Origin: Talaromyces rugulosus | Lineage: Eukaryota; Ascomycota; Eurotiomycetes; Eurotiales; Trichocomaceae | Direction: 5' to 3' | DNA length: 64,000 nucleotides | Assembly: GCF_013368755.1 (NCBI RefSeq) | Contig: NC_049562.1 | Coordinates: 5,704,001-5,768,000 of the forward strand | Shown here: one piece after another, positions 31,983 through 43,273 of the stretch | How the letters are laid out: each line of letters opens with the position of its first letter | Position numbering within the stretch: the first letter of the stretch is position 1 | Made by a program: the position numbers and the translations under genes | The notes under the pieces: model-generated | Seen by the model: only the letters and a program-made list of their open reading frames with translations | What the model was told of the DNA's origin: nothing | The model's database searches: none

Positions 31983-32959
31983 TTACCACTTGGTTTCGGG
32001 GTTGGCAGTAGCGGCAGCGGCGGCGGTGGCAGTTGCCTGGGTCTCAGTAGCCCAGTCACCACCATCGGCTTCCCAGCTGGCACCAGCAGCACCAGAGGCA
32101 GCAGCGAAAGCAGGGGCGGGGATAGCACCAGGACCAGCAGCAGCAGCACCAGCGGCGTCCCAGCTGTCACCAGCGAAGCCAGACTCAATAGCAGCGGGGC
32201 CGACCTCGTCAGCGCTGGCAACCTTAGTTTCCTCGGTGATCTCCTTGGTCTCCTCGGCCTCAGGGTCGCGGTAGAAGTAAAGATCGACAACGACGTCCCA
32301 CTCGGTCTCGCGGGTAGCGAGAGTGCCGCGGAGACGGAGGACCTCACGGGCGAGCAACCACCAGATGAGACCGATGGCGTGACGACCCTTGTTGTTGGTA
32401 GGGATGGCAACGTCGATGAAGTCGGTAGGGGAGTCGGTGTCGCAGAGAGCAATGACGGGGATGTTGACGTAGCTGGCCTCCTTGATAGCCTGGGCATCGG
32501 TGCGGGGGTCGGTGACGATGATCAAGCGAGGCTCCTTGAAGGAGCGAGTGATGTAGTTGGTGAAGTTACCGGGGGTGAACCGACCGGCAATAGCAGTGGC
32601 ACCGGTGTGGGCGGCAAACTTCAAGACGGCGCGCTGGCCGTAGGGACGAGCAGAGATAACAGCGACATCAGCGGGGTTGTCAATGGCCGCGATGATACGG
32701 GCAGCAAGGACAATCTTTTCCCTATAGTACAGTTAGCATCGTAATCCTCGAAAAAAGGAGAAAGAAAAGAACTAGGCAGAAATTCATACCAGGTCTTGCC
32801 GATGTTGATCACGTTGATTCCATCAGGACGAGTCTTCCAGAGGTAAGGCTCCATGTGCACTTGCAAGTTCTTGGATCCCAAGTGGCATTGAGCTGCGAGC
32901 AGCATCTCAATGTCCTGCGAAGTAGCATTGAAAATGGGGGGGAGGTTGGAAGGAGCCAT
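31983..32959 (-). CDS. RPS0: 40S ribosomal protein S0 (uS2)
   Basis: Two exons, 32959-32790 and 32721-31983, give 302 residues. The start [31 protein letters not shown], then after the intron [51 protein letters not shown] and [34 protein letters not shown] are classic S0/RPSA (laminin-receptor family) motifs. The C-terminus is Ala-rich and ends with [14 protein letters not shown]. The protein is needed for 40S maturation. Strongly biased codon use (GCC/GCG/AAG) agrees with high expression. Divergent from a mitochondrial ribosomal protein gene, 333 bases between starts. Confidence 0.97.
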
Positions 32960-33292
32960 GATGAACGACTGAAGTGTAAGAAAACTCGAGGGGAGAGAAT
33001 CTCAATCGTCTGGCACTTGTCGAGGAATTTGCGAAGGAGAGACACCTTTAGAGATCGGCCATAAAAAACCAAGTATAGAGAAATTTCGCTTGCGTTGTGG
33101 GTTAGGGCAGTAGCGCGCCAAGATTCCGAGAAAGTCACGTTATGGAGCTAATACAGAAACGGATTAGCGGGTATAGCTCCGGCGCGCCTGTTGAGATTTC
33201 CCGCCGATGGGCTGGACAGCAAAGCGACGTCGATTGGCAAAAGAATCACTACAATCGATATTCTGCAAGACTCAACCGGTAGTGTATGAACC
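32960..33292. promoter_or_regulatory. Divergent promoter of RPS0 and mitochondrial uS15
   Basis: A 333-base spacer between a cytosolic and a mitochondrial ribosomal protein gene. It should hold both promoters. No other gene seen. Confidence 0.4.
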
Positions 33293-34250
33293 ATGCCACC
33301 CCGAGTGTCGGCTCCGCCTCTTCTCAGGTCACTTCCGGGTATGTTTCAGCGTATGCAATGCGCCTTAGAGAGACCAACTAACTCTTAAAGTCCACAACCC
33401 CTTCACGGTCGTATCGTGCCAACCATGCAAAACCACCATTCGAGCTGGCTCCATTGAAGCTAGGCAGAGACGGCGACATGATCCGTTTTTGATGGCACAG
33501 TCTCGCCAGCGCAAAGCCGCCAACATCTCCCGCCAGCAAGATCTTGTTGAAAAAAGACAGGCCGCTCTTGGCGACCCTGTAAAAAGCCAGCCAACGCCAT
33601 TCATCCAGCAGTTGGGAGGCGTGCACACAGACAAGCGTATCGAATCAGATGCGACCAAACCATCTACCCCTGCTTTGAATTATTTCGTCAAACCGACGGA
33701 GCTCGACAATGCTTTCGCATACTCCAGCCAAATCACAGAGCCACTCCCAGTCGAGAATGCGGACCTAGTAGACCCGTTGAAGCTTGAGAAAGAGCTGAAA
33801 GCACATGCCGAATATAACCACAATGCCCAGGAGGCAATCCGACGAATCGTGAACCTAAGCAACGGAAACACCAAAGATCGTACCAGAGTGAACATCCAAA
33901 ACTGCATCGAAACATTCGGTCGACACAACACAGACCAGGTCCTGCCTCCCAAACCAGCTCCTGGAATCAAAATGGACCACCCAGAAAAGACTCCCCGGGC
34001 CGGGCCTGACACCGGATCCGCCGAGGTCCAAGTTGCGATCTTGACGACCAAAATATTGAATCTGTCTCGGCACCTGGAGAGCACGACCAAGGATAGACAT
34101 AACAAGAGGAACCTACGAATCCTAGTTCATAAACGGCAGAAGCTCCTTCGCTACCTGAGGGAAAAGGAACGCGGAGGACCACGTTGGCAGAATCTGATGG
34201 AGTCGCTTGGCCTCTCAGATGCAGCTTGGAAGGGCGAAATCAGCATGTAA
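33293..34250 (+). CDS. Mitochondrial small-subunit ribosomal protein uS15m
   Basis: Two exons, 33293-33338 and 33391-34250, give 301 residues. The 52-base intron has branch ACTAAC. The basic start (MPPRVSAPPLLRSLPG, then VHNPFTVVSCQPCKTTIRAGS) fits a mitochondrial presequence. The S15 domain lies near the end: TGSAEVQVAILTTKILNLSRHLE ... HNKRNLRILVHKRQKLLRYLREKE. A long linker (about residues 30-190) is typical of fungal mitochondrial S15 proteins. The unspliced ORF begins later and lacks the presequence. Confidence 0.93.
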
Positions 34251-34934
34251 TATATCCAATAAAGGATTCGAAACTTGGACTGTATTGTCGTCAGTCGCCG
34301 TGTATACTTCATATTCGCTATCTTTCCTTACGTTTCTTTCTTCTTCTCATCAATAACAATGTACAAATAGCCAGTTTATTAACGACTTTTTCTCTTTCTA
34401 ATGCCTCGCTTTGACTTAGAATCTAGCTACGTGTCCACGTCGCCCTTAACCAATGTTTAGACTTGACGTATTGTAGAATTGTTTGAAATCGGCTTGAATT
34501 GATGCCTCAAAAAGGAACAAATAGATACTCGATACACATAAACATTTGGATGGCCCTATGATAAACAATAGGGCGAATAAAAAAGTGACAATGCGACTCC
34601 ACGAATAGTAGAATATTTAACATGAACCACAGCGCTTTGAAAATAACTGAAAAGAACATGACAGTGTGTTTTTTTAAAAAAAAAAAGGGAAATTCGACTC
34701 TAACACGAATACTAGAAGATAACACGAACCAAAAACGCTTTGAAAAATAGCCAAAGAAACAGGAAAGCGGAAAACGTATGCCATAAAGTAGAAACGCCTC
34801 GTGAAGTTACTCACACATGCAAACTCGTGGAATGTTCATAATCTTTTTTTTTTTTTTTGGTTTTGAAAGGGCCTTGCATGAGAAGGAAATGCCGTCATAC
34901 ATTGGCAAGGTCGAATGTGCAATTTTTTTCTTTC
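34251..34934. other. Convergent AT-rich intergenic region
   Basis: About 680 bases with A/T-tracts (for example about 34673-34685 and 34845-34860). A duplicated-looking phrase (GAACATGACAGTG near 34656 and AAAACGCTTTGAAAA near 34730 versus 34636) was seen but is too short to call a repeat. No gene. Confidence 0.35.
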
Positions 34935-37900
34935 TTAGATAGGTAGGTCTTCCAAGAGCTCGTCCGTGTCAACCAGTCCCTCGTCGAGCTCTTTCTGGAA
35001 GTTTTTAAATGACTGGTGAAATGTTTCTCGAATTTCTTCTTCATGCCCATTGGTGTAATTGGTGGCATTGACCATCTGTTGAATTTCATCATTGGGAACT
35101 GTGGCGAATTTGGGCCAGCTAAACTTGCTAAGGTCACCGCTCGGGCAGCTTTGAAACAAGTCATAAGCCTGTTGGCCAGCTTCATCTTCCCCGAAAACTT
35201 GCCGTAGGCCACCTTCATTGTGTTGCTCGGACTCCCGGGCCGGGGACTCCGCGGGGCTGGATGAGAACCGAGTAGGATTACGCAGTTTGCTAGGTGATTT
35301 TGGCTTGTGCTTTTTTGTTGCATCAATATTCTGGGGTAAAGGTTCCGCATTTTCAAGAGGGGACACGCCATTGGCCTCGGGTTCGTTTTTAGATTGCATC
35401 GGGTCTTCTCTGGGAACGGTAGATGCTTCTAGAGTGATAGCGGACGGCTGAAACGATATTGCAGCAGACGGTTGAAGTGGTAGTGGAGCAGCAGACGGCT
35501 GAAAAGGTGTAATAGACGGCGGTTGGGGAGCAATTCTAGACGGTTGTGCGAACATGTTGGTAGAAGGATGAGCATTGCTCGAGGCAGCTTGTTGCGGTAT
35601 TGAAGGGCGCAGAGAAGTAAACGGCGCGGTACGGGAAGGGGTGGGCGCAAACTGAGGCGTCTTGGGTTTGCCTAGAGTTCCGTTAATCCATGGGTTCTCC
35701 ATTGCTCGAAATAGTTGCTTCCTTCGATGGTCCTCTCGAATTTCTAGGAGAGAGCCAGTCGAAGGTTGGGGGTGAAACACGCGGGGAGAATTCATGAGGT
35801 GTGGCCAGCCTTCACGGGGTTGAGGCATTTCCTGGGTATAAGCATTGGTGGGGGTCCTACCCTGAAATAATGATCCATTGTAAACCGTGGTGGTCGGGCG
35901 GTTCCAGCCTGGTGCAATGTACGGCGAAGCCACCTCGGTCTCGGTGCGAACTGCAGTCGGGGCGGGTGCCTTAGGAGTCGTTGTTGGTCGTGGAGGAGAT
36001 TCAATGCGGACTCTTTTCTCCGGTGGCTTACTCGCAGCTAGAGAAGGCTCGGGTTGCTCGGTTTCGTCCTCGTCTTCAGAGGAATACATGAAGTAATCCA
36101 AGTCCAAACCGTAGCTCGAGCCAACAGGATTGGGGATCACATCTGGAGAAGGGGGGCGGACGCGCTTGCGTTTTTTCGGTGAAATGTCTGGTTCATCGTG
36201 AGCTTTACCATGTTGTTCATTACCGGAGACTTCGGCAAGATGGTTAGATTGGGTTGCAGGGGGTTCATGGGGAGTAGAAGCAGTAGCACTCTTGGTGGGT
36301 GTTTTTGTGCTGTTTGTGCTGCTTTGCGCTGAGCTCTGCAGGGAAGTTGCTGTGTCAACGGGCTCAGCCGCGACAGTGCTTGCCTCGTATTGTCCAAGCG
36401 GAGCGGGGGTGGAGGGTAGCTTGAGTTTTGGTGGGAACAAACTGTAGGTCAGATCCATATCATCATGGTCATCCCCAGCGCTTTCGCCTTCGGCGGTGCT
36501 AATCACATCGGGGTTTACAGAAGTTGAGCTCTCATCACCTGCCACTGCACGGTTGATCGCAGCCGGGGTTGCTCCTCCTCCAGCAGCTTTCTAATGTTAG
36601 CAGTGTGTTGTTTTATTAACCGAGCACGCCATATCAATCACTTACCAAAAGGGACTGCCTGATCTGTCACGGTTCGGAAACGTGGAACAAAACGGCCCAT
36701 TGAATGACCGACTGAACTGAACAAGTTGCGGACTTGAAATCCCCAGGCGCTAGAACCGGGTGTTGTGTGAGCTTCGGGGGCCTCAGGCATGCGTGGCGTA
36801 TCGACAGTATCGACATTCTGGTCTAGGTCACTGTAGATGGGTATCTCTAGAGAATTTCCCATATTGCCTGGGACTTGACCAAGTACTGCATGCCGTTCCA
36901 TCGCAGCACGTGAGAACATCTCAAGGCGTTCGGTTTCGGCTGCCTCTTGAGCAGCCTTGCGAGCCGCCGCCTCCTCCTTCTCTTCGGCTTCGTGCTGAGC
37001 AATTGCCTCGTCTAAACGAAATATCGAGGGCGGTCGATTGCCTTTTTCCCAGTCGTTGGCGCGCTGACGGATCTGGGCGTTGGTAAGTTTTTGTCGTGGG
37101 GTGGTCGTGCGACGCTTGTATGGCGTAGGTTTAGGTGCTAGGCGAGGACGTTGAGAAGCAGGTTCGCCGTCAGGTCCCACTTTGTCCTCATCGTGGCTCC
37201 GTGCGCGTTTCTTACTTTTGGGCTTCGGGGTTGCCTCTGGCGGATTTTGGCCGTTCACCTTGGCCGTTTCGGAGCTATCAGGCTTTTCCTGGCTCCGCTG
37301 TCTTTCGTGGGCCCGACGTCTTTGTTCGTTGCGGAGTGATTCTTCCTTGACTTCAGATGAAGCGCAAACGCCTTCCGCAAAAATAGTAGTTAGCAAAGCG
37401 TTCAGAGATTGATTCAATTCCTTTGGAATCCAGGATTTAAGGTCATGCCCTTGAGGACAAGCCAAAGACTCCTGACAACAAGGACAGCGCAGCGATGAAG
37501 ATGCCGGGCTAGTTTGATCGAAAGTATCGCTCTCCATGCGATCGAGAAGGATCTCTGCGGCAGCGTCGAGGATCTGGTTTTCGGAGAGGGAATACTGAGT
37601 ATTGGGTGTGGATCCAAAGGTGACCATTTTTTCGTTGGAGTCATTGTTTAATAGAGACGATCTCCGGAGGTTACTGAATCTGTGGCGTAGAGACCCACTA
37701 GGCTTCTTTAGAGCGTTCTTGAAAGTTGCTAAGGTGCGCTTGAAGGTATGTCTGTTCAAAGGCGAAGCGCTGTAGTTGGATGTCGAAAAAGTCTCATCGT
37801 CGGCATCTTCATCCATGTTTGTTGCAAGAGTAAAGTCCTTGGATAGGCTTGCCTTGCCTTTGGGTTCCTTTGGGCATGGGGTAGGGTTTGGGTTCTCACT

Positions 37901-38110
37901 TTTTTGCATAATAGAGCGTCTCTCGTCGACGGGCTCATCCGGCGATGCTGCGGTTGCAGCCTTGGGTTTGCGGGCGCGCTTCAGCTTGGTCGCCATTCCT
38001 TCCTGTGTGCTGGAGGCAGTTGTTGACGAGGACGCGACTTTTCGTGTACGACGTGGCGCGTCTAGGGAAACGAGCGGCGACACGCCTGCTTGCGAGCGAG
38101 TACGCGGCAT
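34935..38110 (-). CDS. Large disordered, probably nuclear protein of unknown function
   Basis: Two exons, 38110-36646 and 36586-34935, give 1038 residues; the 59-base intron (branch TGCTAAC) joins two long ORFs that would otherwise be called as separate genes. The protein is mostly low-complexity Ser/Pro/Lys with several basic clusters (PKSKKRARSHD, KKRKRVRPPS) that look like nuclear localisation signals. Ordered islands are a Cys/His-containing segment (RCPCCQESLACPQGHDLKSW), a helical Arg/Glu run (about 320-430) and an aromatic AWGFQVRNLFSSVGHSMGRFVPRF that could be an amphipathic helix. The C-terminal 60 residues (FSWPKFATVPNDEIQQMVNATN ... ELLEDLPI) are acidic and probably conserved. I do not recognise the family; a chromatin, septin or nuclear-pore role is only possible. 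Confidence 0.75.
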
Positions 38111-38746
38111 CGTGACTTTTCTTCCAGACGTCAGATCACGTTGCTTTTGAAGATACAAATGCAAGATACAAGAGTGAATGTGGGAGTGAAGGGATGAATG
38201 TTGGAGGAAGTGAATGTGGCTTGAGGATATCCCAATTCAAGAAGCAGTTTGTGGGGGGAAAGAAGATTGGTTTGATAGGTCTTGTCGAGAGCTTCGAGTA
38301 GCAGTAACAGGATCGTGGAAAAGAGGGTGATCAAGGCCAATCAGAGACAGAGAAAGTAAGGGATCGAGACTGAGGTCTGACTCGAGGTCGATTGACGATG
38401 CAAGCAAAAGCAGACACGATAGAGGTAGAGAGAGAGAGAGAGAGAGTGTGTGTGTGTGTGTGTGTGAATGAGAGGGTTGTTGAGGGTGTGAAAAAAAGAA
38501 TCAAAAGAATCAAAAGAATCAAAAGAATCAAAACATACCTGGGTCCTGGATGTGGTTGTTGTGATGGTTTTGCGGGGCGCAACGCGCGCGCGTTTCTTTG
38601 TCTCCCTGTTGCCCGGCGACTTCGCACTTCCCGTTTGAGCGAGGCGGTAGCGAAAGCTGGGACGGGGTGGACGAAGGTATCCAGACGAGTTGCGAGGGCG
38701 AGGTTATCCACAGGTTAAACCCGGGTGACGTCGGCAGAATGAAACA
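38111..38746. promoter_or_regulatory. Divergent promoter region with microsatellites
   Basis: About 640 bases between two divergent genes. It contains a (GA)n run followed directly by (GT)n and a 9-base tandem repeat, listed separately. No gene is supported; ORFs on both strands follow the repeats. Confidence 0.4.
38428..38535. repeat. Compound microsatellite (GA)n-(GT)n and a 9-base tandem
   Basis: A GA run (about 38428-38446) passes into a GT run (about 38446-38465), and about 30 bases on come four copies of AATCAAAAG (about 38498-38533). Simple sequence of this kind is prone to length change; it lies in a shared promoter. Confidence 0.8.
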
Positions 38747-39192
38747 ATGGCCGCCGGCCGCCTGCTGACCGCCTTCGACCTCTCTCCCGCCACGTTCCAC
38801 CCGGTGCGCTGGTGCCAATCATCAACCATTTGCTTCAAACATGCCACTACGAGTGCTTTGTTACTCTTACCGCCTCGCCACGCTGTGAATTCGGTCTCGT
38901 GTGGTTGTGGGGATCATCTACGTCTAGCGAGGGAATCAGGACCTTGTTCACCGCGTGGAAGAAGCCCTTGGAATCAAGACTGGAATGCATTATACACCTC
39001 AATGGTGAATACGCCCTGGACGGGGCAGCTGATCAATGGTTTGCTTTGTTTCCAAATGCAGCTGACTGCATGACAATTGATCCTTTCAACGGTGAATACT
39101 ATTGTGGAAGCGGTCTTCAACGCCCCATGCCTACACAATTGCGCTGGCTGGGCCAATTAGAATGCATTGTTTTGACGAAGATATCTATTTAG
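38747..39192 (+). pseudogene. Short ORF set with an apparent frame break
   Basis: Two overlapping frames look like one protein. The first, from ATG 38747, reads MAAGRLLTAFDLSPATFHP and then loses sense. The second, open from about 38790, gives ALVPIINHLLQTCHYECFVTLTA ... FGLVWLWGSSTSSEGIRTLFTAWKKPLESRLECIIHLNGEYALDGAADQW to a stop at 39192, about 135 residues of protein-like composition with Cys and Trp. No GT-AG intron was found that would join them, so this is either a one-base change, an error or a gene with another start. No family recognised. Its 3' end nearly abuts the converging SPB4 gene. Confidence 0.35.
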
Positions 39193-39308
39193 TAAAACAG
39201 TCATGACGATCTTGGGTATCACAGAAAAAGACAAAGAGGTTGGTAGTGCAGGATTCACTCGAAGACGAATAGCCAGCCAAGAATGTCAACCAGCGTAGAT
39301 AACCACAC

Positions 39309-41311
39309 TCAGTCAAAGCCTTTGAACTCATCTTCGCCTTCAGTTTCCGCATTCTTGCTCGCTGCATCTTTCTCTCGTTGCAGTTCTGCTTCCTTGCGAA
39401 CCTTTTCAACCATGGCCTCTGTCTCGCGGACTTGCTGTCTCTCGTCCTCGGTCATCTTGTCCCATTTATCCCTGTCACGACGAGCCTTCTTCCTCTCGCG
39501 CCGCTCTTCCCTTTCCTTTCTCTTTTCCAAATTCTCGCTCCAGGCCACACTTTCACTCGCGGGCCGTTTCTTAGGGTTCTGCTGTCCTGATTCTGCTTCT
39601 TGTAGAGCTTCTTGCCGGTTCTTTTCTCTCTGCTTGTCCTGATAAGCGTAATTGGCCCAGTCAATCGACATTCCCAAGCTTTTATCACCCTTGAAATGTC
39701 TCAATTCTGGCATCTTTGGCAGCTTGAGCAGGCCCCAAGCATGCCCTAATGCCTCCCAGTCCAAGTCAGCAACACGAAATATACTGCTTGCTTGGTGTTT
39801 GCTATAGCTTCGTAGCCAGCTAACAAATGCTCTCTGGGACTTATCGTGATGGGCTCTGTCAGACATGACTGCTCTGCGTGCCGTCGTGGTTGCCTTCGAG
39901 GCGTCTTCATCGGTTATAGATAATGACGAATTCTCGTACAAAGTCACTGGCGTCTTGCGAACATCCAAGAAAGGAACAAAGTCTTCTTCACGGCCTGGGT
40001 GAAGAAGAACTATGCTCAGACCTCGGCGGCCTGCTCTGCCCGCGCGTCCGCAGCGGTGTATGAATACCTTGGGATCAGATGGGGGATCAATCTGAATGAC
40101 TAGATCGACCGATGGAATATCCAGCCCACGCGCCGCCACATCTGTTGTCAGTAGTACGGAAGGAGTTATAGAGTTGATAAATCGGGTAAAGTTCTTTTGT
40201 CGCACGTTAGATGGATGCTTCCCATGAAGTGGTATAACGGTGAATTCGTCTCCAAGCAGAAGGGGAATAATGTGCTGGAAGTAGTCGACGCTTGCGCATG
40301 TAGCAAAATAAAGTATAGTCTTCTGTGGCCTCGGATCCAACACTTTTAAGATATTATTCACGGCAGGGAGTTTGTGCGTGGGAGGAGTGACGAGATATGT
40401 CATTTGCAAGCTGTATTTTGTTAGTATATCCTCCACTTATGCATGCTGAGGCTGTTACCTTGCGGGTGTCCGCTTCTCTTCAACGCCAGATGCACCACGG
40501 ACTTTGACTGCAACCTTGACGGGGTTGCGCAACCCGACTCGGATGATTTGATCCAACGCTTCGCTCACACTGGCACTAAACAAGCCTGTCCTCCTCTGTT
40601 TTGGCAGTCGCCCGAGAATCTTCTGGATATCGGTTTTGAAGCCAAGGTCCAACAGTCTGTCGGCTTCATCAAAAACCAGCATTTCAAACGATGATTGGGG
40701 ACAGTGCACGTGCGGCGACGAAAGTAGTTCTAGCAGCCTACCGGGCGTCGCAATAAGAACATTTGGGGATTTCTTCAGAAACGAACTCAGATCTTCTGCG
40801 GGTGTAGTTGATCCTCCCAGGAGAAGTTGTGGAATGACCTTCAAGGAACTTGAAGGGTATGCTTTGGTCTGGTTTGCGTCCTCGTCCGGCGGCGTCATGG
40901 CGGCGGCAGAAGGGCCATGGAAAGCCAATAGCGACAACAAAACTTGATGGATTTGCGAAGCTAGCTCTCTATACAAAACTGTAAGAATGATATCCCTGTC
41001 TCTCCCATTTAGAATTGCGCTTACCTCGTGGGAGATACCACAATGGCTCCGACATGATGCTTTTTAATCGGCTCGTCTAATCGTAGCAGCCTCTCCACAA
41101 TTGGTATGAGAAACGACAATGTCTTCCCACTTCCGGTTACGGCTTCGACGACCACATCTTTATGGGCCATGAAAAGCGGGATTGTCGATGCTTGGACCGG
41201 CGTCATGCGCGTGAAGCCTAATGTCGCAACGGCTTCGAGGATCCAATCCGACAGCGGGGGCTTGACGCCATCCCAGGCTCTGGAGGAGGACACTGAGGAT
41301 TTCGGAGGCAT
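39309..41311 (-). CDS. SPB4: DEAD-box ATP-dependent rRNA helicase SPB4
   Basis: Three exons, 41311-41025, 40968-40459 and 40410-39309, give 632 residues with both junctions at phase 2. Helicase motifs in order: Q motif ([16 protein letters not shown]), [16 protein letters not shown] restored by splicing, [43 protein letters not shown] and [10 protein letters not shown]. The tail [20 protein letters not shown] followed by a long Lys/Arg/Glu helix is characteristic of Spb4, which acts in 60S pre-ribosome (27S) processing in the nucleolus. Two upstream introns explain why its ORFs are broken. The frame also reads upstream of the start from alternative codons, but the ATG at 41311 (MPPKSSVS) is preferred. 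Confidence 0.93.
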
Positions 41312-42097
41312 ATTGCGCGGGTATGTGGTCGTATTATACCTCCGACGACCGTTTCTAGTAAGCAAGACGCCCTCGGGGAACAAGCAGTATATTTCAATGG
41401 ATGGGCCTAATTTCTGCTGCTCCTCGTCCGCGGCGTAAATTATTTTCGGGGCGGTGAGTTTCTGCCGTCAAAATCCGTCATGGTAATTGGTCAGACTATC
41501 CTCGGCTGCTCGATAAGATAAAAAAAATTTCTGGGTTTCGCTGTGAGAAGCACCAAGCAATTCTATTATGGTACTGTAGGTTTAGGATCTGTGTTTACTT
41601 GAGCAATATATTTTGCTTTATGTAGAGATCGCCTGTGCGATCTCATTTCTGGCACGCAGACGAGACAACCGCTTGGTGATGCGGTCACGTGACCTGGAAG
41701 CTCGCGGAAGCGCGGCGCATGTGACAGCAAAAAAGTCAGGCACGACTGCAGAAAACCAGGTTTGCTGTTTACACCTATGATGATTTTACGACCAATAACA
41801 CGCATATTTGATATAGTCTCACCGTGAAGCGATATATACTACATACGGTGGGCTATCATGCGCCAGTGTTGAAAATTATTTACGCGCACTCTTATCGGTT
41901 GGATATTCAATCTTTGTCCACCAGGGCACCCACTTGTCGCCAGCATTACGGCTCCCATCCCTCGACCGACCCTTGTTTCTGTGTTTCTAGCTCTATCGAC
42001 GCGCTCAGATAATCACTGTCCGCTGCTTTGTCGCGCACCGAACGGCACCGTCTCCCTCCCTCCCCTCCCGCTTCTTTTCGAAGCCGGCGCGGTCGAG
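41312..42097. promoter_or_regulatory. Divergent promoter of SPB4 and diacylglycerol kinase
   Basis: About 790 bases between divergent starts; includes GGTCACGTGACC near 41683, a perfect 12-base palindrome with a CACGTG core (E-box/Cbf1-type site). No gene beyond chance ORFs. Confidence 0.4.
41683..41694. promoter_or_regulatory. Palindromic CACGTG element
   Basis: GGTCACGTGACC is a perfect palindrome containing the E-box core recognised by basic helix-loop-helix factors such as Cbf1 and SrbA-type proteins. The nearby diacylglycerol kinase gene, a lipid gene, makes a bHLH site plausible, but this is inference. Confidence 0.45.
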
Positions 42098-43273
42098 ATG
42101 TCGTCTCAGCGTGTCGTCCCAGCGACTCCACGGGTCATCTCCCCTTCGCCAACGCCGTCAGAGGCTCTGGAGAACGATGCGGAGTATACAGCTCCTACGA
42201 CACGATCGGCCGCGCGACGGCGCTTGAACGGCCCCCGGCCAATTCGAGAAGAAGAGGATGATCATGAAGGAGATGATTCATCACCCTCGGTGTCACGGAG
42301 AACTAGTAGTCGGTCTGAGGGTGCTTCTCGGCATCGCACGTCGAAGGCGAAAACGTCCTCCTCAGAATCGCCGGTTGTCATATCAAAGCCTCTCAGTAAT
42401 GGCTCCCTATCTCCGAATGGCCATCTTTCTCCTCCGTCCCCCAGCTTTTCGGATCGCTGGCGAAATCTCTCACGGTCTCCATCTCCATTAGGGCTGATTC
42501 CGTTGCATCAAAACTACCGCACCTTTATCCACAAGCATGAAATCCCCCGCAAGGCGCTCCACGTGTCCATCGGGTTCTTGACTTTGGACTTGTATAGGCG
42601 TGGGATACAAGCATCTGCGATAACCCCCTGGCTGTTGTCTGCCTTCATCCCTATTGCCGCAACTGATCTGCTTCGACACCGTTCAAGCCGGGTTAACCGA
42701 TTATATGTCCGCTCCTTGGGGGCGCTGATGAGAGAATCTGAAGTTAGCGGGTACAACGGCGTGATCTGGTATCTTTTGGGCGCCTTCATTGTGCTTCGAT
42801 TTTTCCCCAAGGATGTCGGTGTCATGGGCGTCCTCCTACTGAGTTGGTGCGATACTGCTGCTTCCACATTCGGCAGACTGTACGGCCGATACACGATTTC
42901 TTTACGCCGCGGGAAAAGCCTTGCTGGTACGTTGGCTGCATGGCTCATGGGCGTCATGACCGCTGCTGCCTTTTGGGGATGGTTCGTCCCTACTATCGGC
43001 GCCTTTCCAGACGACCCGGAAAACGCGTTTATGTTCACGGGACATCTCAACCTTGTCCCGGATTCAGTCCGCAATTTAATCGGATGGAACCCATCCGACG
43101 CAAGCTCTGGAAGCATCATCACGGGGCCACTGGCTCTAGGTGTCATGAGCGTTGTCTCCGGTATCATTGCCGCTGGCAGCGAGATGATCGATCTTTTTGG
43201 TTGGGATGACAATATCACAATTCCTGTTCTGAGCGGTGTTGGGTTATGGGGTTTCCTCAAGGTATTTGGCTAA
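42098..43273 (+). CDS. DGK1: CTP-dependent diacylglycerol kinase
   Basis: Single exon, 391 residues. The first 140 are disordered and Ser/Arg/Pro-rich (regulatory phosphorylation likely). From about 145 comes the CTP-dependent kinase core: HKHEIPRKALHVSIGFLTLDLYRRG, RVNRLYVRSLGALMRESEVSGYNGVIWYLLGAFIVL, and LSWCDTAASTFGRLYGRYTISLRRGKSLAGTLAAW, with several membrane segments and a final LSGVGLWGFLKVFG. This is the Dgk1 family, which phosphorylates diacylglycerol with CTP in the nuclear/ER membrane and opposes the lipin phosphatase Pah1. No introns. A GC-rich stretch just before the ATG has CT-rich leader character. Confidence 0.94.
   Translation: MSSQRVVPATPRVISPSPTPSEALENDAEYTAPTTRSAARRRLNGPRPIREEEDDHEGDDSSPSVSRRTSSRSEGASRHRTSKAKTSSSESPVVISKPLSNGSLSPNGHLSPPSPSFSDRWRNLSRSPSPLGLIPLHQNYRTFIHKHEIPRKALHVSIGFLTLDLYRRGIQASAITPWLLSAFIPIAATDLLRHRSSRVNRLYVRSLGALMRESEVSGYNGVIWYLLGAFIVLRFFPKDVGVMGVLLLSWCDTAASTFGRLYGRYTISLRRGKSLAGTLAAWLMGVMTAAAFWGWFVPTIGAFPDDPENAFMFTGHLNLVPDSVRNLIGWNPSDASSGSIITGPLALGVMSVVSGIIAAGSEMIDLFGWDDNITIPVLSGVGLWGFLKVFG

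Noticed and set aside
32000..32744. Long ORFs in other frames over RPS0 (Ser/Pro- or Gly-rich)
   Set aside because: They are shadows of the strongly biased RPS0 codon usage.
42514..43260. Minus-strand ORF of 248 codons opposite the diacylglycerol kinase
   Set aside because: Mirror of a single-exon conserved gene; no promoter-like context.
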